The notes under the pieces were generated by a model. That model made no database searches. It was given only the letters and a program-made list of their open reading frames with translations, and was not told where the DNA came from. 64,000 bases of DNA from Spisula solida (Eukaryota > Mollusca > Bivalvia > Venerida > Mactridae). Positions 35,801 through 47,800 of the stretch are shown piece by piece. The stretch is from NCBI GenBank assembly GCA_947247005.1, contig OX365955.1, positions 34,575,822 through 34,639,821 on the forward strand, written 5' to 3'. Every line of letters starts with the position of its first letter. Position 1 is the stretch's first letter. Position numbers and translations under genes: made by a program.

Positions 35801-38800
35801 ATATAGGTAGGGCAAAATACTAGGTTTCCTCTATCTGTATATAGGTAGGGCAAACTACTAGGTTTCCTCTATCTGTATATAGGTAGGGCAAACTACTAGG
35901 TTACCAATATCTGTATATAGGTAGGGCAAAATACTAGGTTACCAATATCTGTATATAGGTAGGGCAAAATACTAGGTTTCCTCTATCTGTATATAGGTAG
36001 GCAAACTACTAGGTTACCAATATCTGTATATAGGTAGGGCAAAATACTAGATATATAGGTATGGATATGTTAGAATGAAAGGTCATTTCTATCAAGAGGT
36101 TTTTAATTAACATCATTGAAAAATGTGTGATGAAAGATAAAACTGGTGGTGTTTTTCAATTGTAATACTTACTATTGTAATGATGCCTAATGTAGCAAAC
36201 CATCTGAGAAGACTTGAAGTAGGATTCCAGTTAAAATCTGTCCAACTGTATGGTGTAAACTGTAAAGCGACTCGCTTCATTTTCCCCCTGTAATAGTGTC
36301 ATAGTATTCTAGTTATTTCATGTAATTAACAATGATTTACACAACAACTGAACACAACAAGTCATCGATCAGTTACAGTGTTTATATACATAGTGAAGCT
36401 ACAGTGCCGTCGGCTAACTCTGCGCAACAAGTAATTGGCTTCCACGTTAGAGATTATTTTATTTGTAGAATAAATTGTGGCGCTGTTTGAATAGAAACAA
36501 CATCCATTGGAAAATGTTAACAATTCAAAAGGTTATACATACGCTAAACTAGGTGAAATATTTCCACACACACAGAGCACAGCCATGTTTGTAACAGCTG
36601 TTACACAGAGCACAGCCATGTTTGTAACACAGAGCACAGCCATGTTTGTAACACAGAGCACAGCCATGTTTGTAACAGCTATAACACAGAGCACAGCCAT
36701 GTTTGTAACACAGAGCACAGCCATGTTTGTAACACAGAGCACAGCCATGTTTCTAACAGCTGTAACACAGAGCACAGCCATGTTTCTAACAGCTGTAACA
36801 CAGAGCACAGCCATGATTGTAACAGCTGTAAACTTACCCATAGCTTGTAATATTCCACATCCCTCTCCAATGGTAAGGCTTCAAAGATAGATAATTCAAT
36901 GTCTTCATACCGAGATAAATTCCTAAACCATTACACACTATAGCATCCATAATCCACTGTAATATAAAACATTTATCCCTTGTGAAAATCTGCTTTAACC
37001 CTTGTTACAATTATGACTTCCATTACTATTATTGATAACAAATTAACAGGTAACTGTATCATTGATAAAGATTGTTTTATCAATGATACAGTTACCTGTG
37101 AACAAATTGGCAGGAAAAACCAACAAATTAGGTCAGGACTCTTTCTATAGTAATTGTAAATACAGTCTAACTTGTATTAAGCGACCACCCTGGGGAAGAT
37201 CTGAATACGGTCGCTTAACGGAATGGTCGTTTAGCACAATGTAAGAAACATTGAGTGTAATTAACGAATTTCCGATTTTAGGCTGTTTGAATACTATTCA
37301 ACTCCAATTGATAAACCTTAGTGAGTAAATATGTTTTATGATTATTCTATATGTGTATGCATCATCTTCATAAGCATTTAATTTATCATTTTAATAAACT
37401 TACTCATATATTACACAATGCAATTAATGCAAGTCAGTTTTGTTTGCACTCGAAGAAGAAGAAAAAACGAAATATACCGGGTGTGAGCCCAATCTAATTG
37501 GACGGTAAAAACAAGCTGAGTGCAGCAAAAGATACAACAATTAATCCGTAATAATGTGTGTAACCGGATTAAAATCACCTAGATGACATGCCAACGGACA
37601 CAATGGTGATAATCAATGCTGTTAATTGAGGTCCAGTTAACAAAAGACAAACTCGGAAGTGTGAAACAAACAATGATTTATGACGAGGTAAAGGTAATTA
37701 ACAACCTGTCACTACTGATGACCAGTGATTTACAATTTTTTGGTCACTTAAAGCAATTTTACCAATCAATTATGGTGCTTAAACAGTGGTTGCTAGTCGC
37801 GTAAGACAAAAGTCGCTAAATACAGTAGAAAAATAGAGCAAATATGGTCAGGAGGAAATGAAACCGGTCGTTTAAGACAAAGGTCGCTTTATACGCGTGG
37901 TCGCTAGTACAAAGTAGACTGTAAAAATCTTTAAAAACAAGAATGCGTTCAATAAATGCTTATGCCCCCATGGAAGCCTTGTCCATAAAAAAGCTAAGTC
38001 AATCAGGTGCCATAATTCTGTTAAAATGTTATGTTGGATAGTGTTACATGGTTTAGCTAATGTAAGGGGCTTATGATGGTAAACAAGTATGTCAAGTTTG
38101 AAGGCAACCTCTTGATGTAGACGAAACGGTCAATTTGGGTTAGCCAAGAATTGGACGCTTACTAAGTCTAAGTCCAAAATTAGGTCAATGTGAAGGTCAA
38201 AATTAGGTCAGGTGATTTAGGTGTGTGGAGAATGCAAAAGTATGAAAGCTTTGTAGCAATCAATATTAATAATAGACGAATCCGTCAATTTGGTTAACCA
38301 AGAATTTGGCCTTTCAGTAAGTCTAAGTCCATAATTAGGTCAAGGTGAAGGTCAAAATGGGGTCAGGTGATACAGGCATGTGGAGAGTGCTCATATAAAA
38401 CATCCATACAAGTATTGAAGCTTTGTAGCAAGCCGTAATAATGCTAAAAGAAACGGTCAATTTTGGTTAACCAGGACGGAGGGACGAACAAACAAACAAA
38501 CAAACGGACGGACGAACGAACGAACGAACGAACGAACGAACGAATGGACAGGTGAATCACTATACATGTATGCCTCCTGATCTATCGGTATGGGGCATAA
38601 AAACGGATCCAAACACAATTAGTGACATGTACTTACATGATCCCACCAACATTCACTGAAGTTAGGTAATTGATGTTCTAACGTATATTCCAAAATTTCA
38701 AACATCAGTGAAATCACCATACAAAACCACCAATCACGAATAATCAACGTCTGAAATAGAAAATAAATATTCCATGAATTTTCTTTGACAAAGAGTACAG

Positions 38801-41800
38801 ACAAGGCCAATTTCATACTTCTTTGGTAATTAAAGGACCATAACCCAATAAGGCCTAAGCCGATTTGGCATATAATCGAACTTGGCCTAGATATTATGCC
38901 CATAAGCATTGTCAGCAAGTTTGAAGATAATCGGATGAAAACTGCTTGCGTAAGAGTACAGACAAGGCCAATTTCATACTTATTTAGTAATTAAAGGACC
39001 ATAACCCAATAAGGCCTAGGCCGATTTGGCCTATAATCGAACTTGGCCTAGATATTATGCCCATTAGCATTGTCAGCAAGTTTGAAGATGATCGGATGAA
39101 AACTGTAGCGCTAGAGTACAGACAAATTACTGGACACCGCCGCCCGCACGCACGCCAAGGGTGTTCACATAATACGTCCTGTTTTCAACGGGCGTATAAA
39201 AAAGGACAAACCTTGAGCCACCAGCCAAAGAAATGTGTTGGAACAAAGCCATCCATCTTGTCCTGTGTAAATATAAAACATAATATCAGTTAGTACGAGG
39301 GTCAGTCAAAAACAACTGAGAGTTGGTAATTTAAGCCTTCAAAATCTGTTTGCAGTTGTACTTTCTACATGTTTTATTTTTCGTTAAATATTACCCCTGC
39401 GGATCTTATGAATGTCGTCATCAGATATAGGCTGATAAATATATAGTTTAACCTCAATAGAGCGACATTCGGCTGAGACAGAAAAAACTGCCACTCTGCG
39501 GAGGTGTCGCTCTGTAGAGGTCGATTGTTCTAGAATGTCGTTCATAGACTATTGAGTGTTTATAATCACGGTAATCTCAAATTGATGTCGTTTGTTTGTG
39601 ATTAAGTGCATAAGTTTGATATAATCGTAGCCGCGCGTTTTGCGATATAATTCTGACGATTATTTAATTAAGATCGTTGATTAGATACAAAAATACGTAC
39701 AATTCACGAGTCTAGTATTTATTGCTATTAAACGCAACGCTCAACATTGTACACCGAATCCATATTATTTTACACACATGCAATTGAATTGTTTACCTTC
39801 AAAGTGTTAAAATCTCTATTACGTCATAACGCTCACTACACAATTTGCACACGTGATCGGTAATTTGTTTACCTCTCACATGTAACTTGGTCAGTGCATA
39901 TGCTGAAATTGACAGTTTTAGACGACGTGATTAACTATTAACACGACGTGTATGTGAATTTCCTTTCTTAAATTGATTGATAAACGCGTATTGATATTTC
40001 ATTTATAGTTATTAACAAGTGGATCATAGATCCTGGGGCGCTCACCTGCTAAACATGGCCAAACATGAACTTGACCTTAAGTCATCAAGATAACGTTTGA
40101 CTAAACTTCATGAAGGTTAAAGCAAAACTGAGGCCTCCAGAGTGTTAACAAGGTTTCGCTATTATTGAACATATTGACCTAGTTTTTTACCCACATGACC
40201 CAACTTTAAACGTGACCTTAAGGTCATCAAGATAAACATTTTGACCAAAGTTGATGAAGATTAAAGCAAAAATATGGCCTCAAGAGTGTTTATAAGGTTT
40301 TTCTATTATTTGACCTTTTGACCTAGTTTTTGACCCCACATGAACCAACTTCGAACTTGACCTTAGGCTCACCAAGATAAACATTTTGACCAAACTTCAT
40401 GAAGATTGAAGCAAAAATATGGCCTCAAGAGTGTTAATAAGTTTTTTTTTTATTTGACCTATTGACCTAGTTTTTGACCCCACATGAACCAACTTCGAAC
40501 TTGACCTTAGGGTCACCGAGATAAACATTGTGATTAAACTTCATGAAGATGGAAGCAAAAATATGGCCTCTAGAGTGTTAGAAAGGTTTTGCTATCATTT
40601 GACCTAGTTTTTGACCCCACATGACCCAACTTCAAACTTGACCTTAAGGTCATCAAGATAAACATTTTGACCAAACTTCATGCAGATTGAAGCAAAAATA
40701 TGGCCTCAAGAGTGTTAATGGTTTTTTTTATTTGACCTATTGACCTAGTTTTTGACCCCACATGAACCAACTTCGAACTTGACCTTAGGGTCACCGAGAT
40801 AAACATTGTGATTAAACTTCATGAAGATGGAAGCAAAAATATGGCCTCTAGAGTGTTAAAAAGGTTTTGCTATCATTTGACCTTTTGACCTAGTTTTTGA
40901 CCCCACATGACCCAACTTCAAACTTGACCTTAAGGTCATCAAGATAAACATTTTGACCAAACTTCATGCAGATTGAAGCAAAAATATGGCCTCAAGAGTG
41001 TTAATGGTTTTTTTTATTTGACCTATTGACCTAGTTTTTGACCCCACATGAACCAACTTCGAACTTGACTTTAGGGTCACCGAGATAAACATTGTGACCA
41101 AACTTCATGAAGATGGAAGCAAAAGTATGGCCTCAAGAGTGTTAACAAGGTTTTGCTATCATTTGACCATTTGACCTAGTTTTTGACCCCACATGACCCA
41201 ACTTCGAACTTGACCTTAAGGTCACCAAGATAAACATTTTGACTAAACTTCATGAAGATTAAAGTAACAATGTGGCCTCCAGAGTGTTAACAAGGTTTTC
41301 CTATTATTCAACCTTTTGACCTAGTTTTTGACCCCACATGACCCAACTTTGAACTTGACCTTAAGGTTACCAAGATAAACATTTTGACAAAACTTAATGA
41401 AGATTAAAGCAACAAGAGGGCCATTGGCCCTAAAGCGCTCACCTGATGACAATAGGTGTATTTCTTAGTTATGCATGGTTATGTACTTTAACCATAGAGT
41501 TTATACAGTTAATCCCCTGTTTAGCTACCCAAGTTGGAAATTTACTATAGCAGTTTAGGCAGAATCAGTATTTGTTATGATATAAGACCTAAGTCACCTT
41601 GATATTTTATTTAGATGTTACAGTGACACACTTTGTGGCCAGGTTTGATAAAGATGAGGTAAAAATGTGACCTCTAAAGTATAAACAAGGTTTTTCTTTG
41701 ATGAGACCTGGTGACCTATATCATTACTCCAGATGACCTAATTTCGAACTTGACCTAGATTCTACAGATACACACATTGTGACCAAGTTTCATAAATATT

Positions 41801-44800
41801 AAGCAAACAAACATGACCTTTAGAGTGTTAACAGTGTTTTTCTTTGATGTGACCTAGTGACCTATACTTTGACCCCATATGACCAAGTTACGAACTTGAC
41901 CTAGATTCCATAGGGACAAACATTGTGACCAAGTTGTATAAAGATTAGGCAAATATTGTGACCTCTAGAGTGTAAACAATGTTTTTCTTCAATGTGACCT
42001 TGTGACCTAGTTTTTGACCCCAGATGACCCAGTTGCGAGCTTTACCTAGATTTAATAGAGACCTACATACAATAGAGGCTAACAACAAGTTGATTTTATT
42101 TTAAACTAGCATTCATTTGAAACACATTGGTGAAAACAGAATGAAAATCAGACAATTATTAATGGAGCTATTGCATTTTGAAACCCCCGTTTTGCGTCTT
42201 TTCAGCTAGTGCATGTAAGTCGCCATGTTGGAAAATTGCACACAATAACAGTAACTCTAACTCTACTACAGTACTCATACGCAGTGATCTCCCTTGCCGA
42301 TATGCTACATTTTCAACATCGTGACGCGTAATTTATGTGGTAAATTTTTGATTATACAATGCATAAGCATTTTAATTAACGGTTTATATGTGATGAATTG
42401 TGCATAATTTCTGAGTTAACAATAGTTAAGTGTTCGCAACATAAACAAGAGGGCCCAAAGGGCCCTAGGTCGCTCACCTGTCGAACTTGACCTAGATTTT
42501 GTTGAGATGATCATTGTCACCAAGTTTTATACAGATTAGGTCAATATTGTGACCTCTAGTGACTACACAAGGTTTTTATATGATTTGACCTAACAACCTA
42601 GTTTTTTACCCTAGATAAACTAATATCGAACTTGACCTAGATTTTGTTGAGATGATCATTGTGATCAAGTTACATAAAGATAAAGTCAAAATTGTGACCT
42701 CTAGTGACTACACAAGGTTTTTCTATGATTTGACCTTGTGACCTAGTTTTTGACCCCAGATAACTCAATATCAAACTTGACCTAGATTTTGTTGAGATGA
42801 TCATTGTGACCAAGTTTCATAAAGATTAGGCTAAAATTGTGACCTCTAGTGACTACACAAGGTTTTTCTATGATTTGTCCTTGTGACCTAGTTTTTGACG
42901 CCGGATGACCCAATATTGAACTTGACCTAGATTTTGTTGAGATGATCATAGTGACCAAGTTTCATAAAGATTAAGTCAAAATTGTGACCTCTAGTGACTA
43001 CACAAGGTTTTTCTATGATTTGACCTAGTGACCTAGTTTTTGACCCCAGATTACCCAATATCGAACTTGGCCTAGATTTTGTTGAGATGATCATTGTGAC
43101 CAAGTTTCATAAAGATTAGGCCAAAATTGTGACCTCTAGTGTCTACACAAGCCAATTGTTGACGGACGGACGGACAGACGACGGACGACGGACGAAGAGT
43201 GATCACAAAAGCTCACTCTGTCACTTTGTGACAGGTGAGCTAAAAATGATAGATCACACGGCCAGAAATAGATTATCTAGCTCGAATAGAATATGCCGAA
43301 TGATCGACTTGAAATCCGTTATGTTCATCGCTTTCGGCGTAAATTAGTTGTTTACACATTCTTATTTGTGTAGGCCATCATCTCGCAACTTATGTAACTG
43401 CCCGTAAGGAAAGTCAGCGGGTGTTCTAGTATGACACTGGTTGATATTACCAGACTATCTTGATCGGGGCTATATACATTCCAAACTGTATGTCACGCTG
43501 TTTTACGGCGGACAAAAAAGAAAGTTAAAACAATTACACAGCGAGAGGTCCCTTTAAAATCGATTAGATCAGCGACTCTATATTGATAGAGATTAGGATG
43601 ATAATCTATGACATCTACGAATCTATAACTGTCCATTTTAAATCTTGACAGATCTTTACGTTATGAATACATGTATGTTTAGAAAGTGTATGTATACGTA
43701 TAAAGCTGTTGTCACCCCTAGCAACCAAGGGGTGGTACATTTATGACTTATACATGTATAAATCATAATGTTGATGGTTGAGCAAAGTTATGTATTAAAC
43801 CAAAAGTAAATAAATATGCATTTTTGTACTATACTGTTTCTATGTCGGTATTGCGCGCAGTCGCATTATAGGCACAACCAAAGATCACACAAATCCCGTA
43901 TTGTTATTTGTCGTTCCAATTGATGCGTTGGATACCAATTAGTACATATTTTTTCTTTATGATATTAATTGGTCTATTGTGCAATAAACAACCTTTAGGC
44001 CTAACTCAATATATGTTTTGTTTCCCCATCCCGACCCAAGCAGAATTAGAATGGGTAGGTAGGTAGGTTAAATATTATTTTTAAATTTGTTTCAGGATGA
44101 TAGGTATTGATTGGTCAAGACATACAAATGAGGAAATTTAGTAATAACTAAGGAGAAAACCATGCAAGTCTTACATTTAAAATTAATAGGTACCAAATTT
44201 ACTACTAGTAAGAAACAAGCTTTTATACAAAAAATAATATTTTCATCCCCAATAATTCATAAAATTTTTTTTATTTCAATTTGGGCAATAAAATATTTTG
44301 GGTAGGGCCGCTTTTTTCGGGTAGGTAGGGGATGGGGAAACAAACAATATTTTATTTTAGGCCTTAATTTTCTGGTGTTCAAAGAAAAAATTGCATTTAT
44401 GAACTCTGAAGCCAAGAATAATGGCTATAGATCAAACAGGTTATCCTGTGCATTACACCAAATAGTATATCTATATCATAACCATGGATGACACTGGCCT
44501 ACAAGCATACAATTTTGAGCCTGAATACACGGAAGAGGGATTACACAAGTTGAACAACACAGACAACTAGACAGTTCACGTTCCAGTATAGCTAGTCAAC
44601 GGGTTACATTGGTAAATAAAGGTTAGTTAGATCTGGTGATTTAATAGCGCGCGTTCATTTCCCCGCAAGATCCTGTGGCGCGTCCGTCTTTAAACGTACG
44701 GTGAACGGGTTTTATTCACGGCTGATTACGACGAACGATAACTCAATGCTCATATAAGAGTTGTCGTTACTGTGTGTTAATTTACAAATGGCGATTCCCA

Positions 44801-47800
44801 TGCATATCACAAAACATTGATTTCAAAATGCCCTAGCTCCATTAATAATCGTCTGATTTTCATTCTGTTTGCGCCAATATGCTTCAAATGAACGCTAGTT
44901 TAAAACAAGAGGGCCCAAAGGGCCATAGGTCGCTCACCTGTCCTAGTAGTTCAGGCACCCCTAATGGTAGCCTCTATTGCATGTACAAGGTTTTCATATT
45001 GTCTTATGCTTTATAGTTTACATCACATTTAGACCCAATGACATATTGAAGTGATTGGACCTTGTGACCTAGTTTTTGACCCCGGATGATCCACTATTGA
45101 ACTTGATCTGGATTTTTTTGAGATGATCATTGTGACCAAGTTTCATAAAGATTAGACCAAAATTGTGACCTCTAGTGACTACACAAGGTTTTTCTATGAT
45201 TTGACCTTGTGACCTAGTTTGTGACCCAATATGACGCAATATCGAACTTGACCTAGATTTTGTTGAGATGATCATTGTGAGTAAGTTTCATAAAGATTAG
45301 ACCAAAATTGTGACCTCTAGTGACTACACAAGGTTTTTCTATTATTTGACCTTGTAACCTTGCTTTTGACCCCGGATGACCCAATATCAAACTTGACCTA
45401 GATTTTGTTGACATGATCATTGTGTACAAGTTTAATAATGATTAAGCTAAAACTGTGACCTCTAGTGACTACACAAGGTTTTTCTATGATTTGACCTTGT
45501 GACCTAGTTTTTGACCCCGGATGACCCAATATCGAACTTGACCTAGATTTTGTTGAGATGATCATTGTGACCAAGTTTCATAATGATTAGGCCAAAATTG
45601 TGACCTCTAACGACTACACAAGGTTTTTCTAATATTTGACCTTGTGACCTTGTTTTTGACCCCGGATGACCCGATATAGAACTTGACATAGATTTTGTTA
45701 ATATGATCATTGTGACCAAGTTTCATAAAGATTAGATTAAAATTGTGACCTCTAGTGACTACACAAGGTTTTTCTATCATTTGACCTTGTGACCTAGTTT
45801 TGACCCCGGACGACCCAATATCGAACTTGACCAAGATTTTGTTGAGATGATCATTGTCACCAAGTTTCATAAAGATTAGACCAAAATTATGACCTCTACT
45901 GACTACACAAGGTTTTCTATGATTTGACCATGTGACCTAGTTTTTGACCCCAGATGACCCAATATCGAACTTGACCTAGATTTTATTTAGATGATCATTG
46001 TGACCAAGTTTCATAAAGATTAGACCAAAATTGTGACCTCTAACGACTACTATGGACGGACTGAGAGCAAACCTCTAGTCCCATGCGGTCAAAATCCGGT
46101 AGGTGACTAAAAATGTGACCTCTAGAGTGTTAACAAGGTTTTTCTTTGATTTGACCTAGTGACATAGTTTTTGACCTAACATGACCCAGTAACATACTTA
46201 GCCTAGATTGTGTAGAGACAAACATTATGACCAAGTTTCAAAAAGATTAAATGAAAATTGTGATCTCTAGAGTGTTAACAGTCAAATTGTTGACGACAGA
46301 CAAAGGGGTGATCACAATAGCTCACCTTGAGCACTTAGGTGAGCTAAAAACTGAATTTAAACACACAATTACATTGCACAAACAAACCTTCAAATTATGC
46401 CAGGGATCCTCGACATTGTCTGGATCATATATATCACAACTTCCACCATAGCTTTTCTCAGGTAACGGCTTACCAAGATTGGTATCAATATGTTTCATCA
46501 CTTTACGTCCATCATCCGCAGTCTGTAAATAGTATAACGAACAAATAATTTAACAAATGTTACGAATACAAAATTTCCATAACTTTTGTTTACTTACTAA
46601 CTAGTTGGCATCAATCTGTTTACAAATATCTGTATAGAAATCTACTATAGATAAACCATGTTTTTTGAGCCGTGACTAATTTATGCAGCAAAGTTTATTC
46701 ACCCTAAAAGGGTATGTATATATAAGCAATACCAACATAAGTTAAATAAGTTGTTTAATAAAGTAACTGAATACGTGGCCCAACGGATAAGGCGATGTTC
46801 TATAACACTTACTTTTCTAGGTTCGATCCTTAGTAGAGTCGCTTTTTATATATTTTTTCAAATCCCTTGTTCAAGTAATATTACACAAGAAAGTTATGCA
46901 TTTCCTGGAATTTATTTAACACTGAGGCTTTATTAGTCAAAATTAAGTGTCCTTAGTCATAGTAACCGCGCTTTATTACATAATTTTGGCTGCGACTAGT
47001 AAAATTACTGGTGAAGATGCTTGTATGATAAAGAATATTTAACATGGTTCATATTTACAGAAATTGTGCAAGGAGTTTATATATAAAATAGCCTATGTGA
47101 ATTGAACTTGTATTGCCAGCAGGACACCAACACTGGCGTTAGATGTTGCAATAAACGGTCTTTAAGCACCCACTATATAATCAAATGCATCATCCGACTC
47201 GGACACAGACACAAATGACGGATCGCTAACCAATACACCAAGCTGAAATTCTTAGAGACAAGTTTAAGTATTGGATCCAGAAGGTAAATTAATACTTGGT
47301 CCGTGGAAAGAAATGAAAACAGTGAAACATGAAAACCCATTGCATGTAAATTGAAAAGTCATAATAATAAAATGACTTTAAACAATGTCTTCATGTTCTT
47401 GATGAAAAAGAAACCAAAAAATGTAGTTGAGAAAAAAGTGCAGTTATCAGGACTTGAACTCGCATATCTTAGACTGAAAATCAAGCTCTCTACCGATTGA
47501 GCCAGCGATACTGACAATGTCATGTCACAAAAAAAATATATATCAATACATTTTAAATGCATCTCAACAAGTATATTCACACACCATGACTAAATAGTGT
47601 TATCTCCCGTCACGGCTCAAAACTCGTGGTTGATCTATACACGGCGAACAAACTACACAAATGGGTGTGAAGAAAGGAAAATCAACATGCTATGTTGTTC
47701 ATGCAAATATTGTTCATAAACAAAGAGGGATATTGGCCTTAAATCTTTCACTCGAGTACATTGTAATTTCAGCAAACTTTGAATAGCAAGATTTTTATGG

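Larger units (their letters stand above)
32996..36172 (-). other. PTDSS2 intron 9 (nested HINE-like elements and a long minisatellite)
   Basis: Contains a family B element with a full family A element inside (33129-34768) and the ~37-bp array 34860-36055, which ends about 118 bp from exon 9. Confidence 0.9.
36957..38636 (-). other. PTDSS2 intron 7 (hairpin, TIR element, HINE-like element)
   Basis: Contains the perfect hairpin 37047-37099, the TIR element 37161-37923 and the family J HINE-like element 37936-38602, back to back. Confidence 0.9.
42099..44904. mobile_element. 2.8-kb element with ~200-bp imperfect long inverted repeats
   Basis: TTTTAAACTAGCATTCATTT at 42099 and its inverted partner ending at 44904 pair through ACAGAATGAAAATCAGAC and ATTATTAATGGAGCTA. 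They continue less exactly through GCATG..TCGCCAT and AACAGTAACTCT out to about 42300. Two other elements are nested inside. No transposase ORF. Confidence 0.7.
39263..46387 (-). other. PTDSS2 intron 5 (7.1 kb, mostly nested repeats)
   Basis: Contains 40021-41407 and 41408-42085 (HINE-like), the long inverted-repeat element 42099-44904 with two elements inside, and the chimeric 44905-46107 and partial 46108-46351. 39263-40020 is unique AT-rich DNA without a gene. Confidence 0.9.

Noticed and set aside
34860..36055. CRISPR-like array
   Set aside because: Direct tandem units without unique spacers, in a eukaryotic intron. The same holds for the other arrays.
36507..36890. ORFs on both strands over the intron 8 array
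   Set aside because: Repeat read-through; one overlaps real exon 8 in the wrong frame.
44900..46110. Coding ORFs in family A repeats (also at 34243-34458, 45069-45275 and 48960-49154)
   Set aside because: The same peptides recur with each repeat unit (e.g. [14 protein letters not shown]). They are translations of noncoding repeats.
47441..47514. Functional tRNA gene
   Set aside because: A and B boxes are present, but anticodon and T stems have mismatches. Kept only as a relic.
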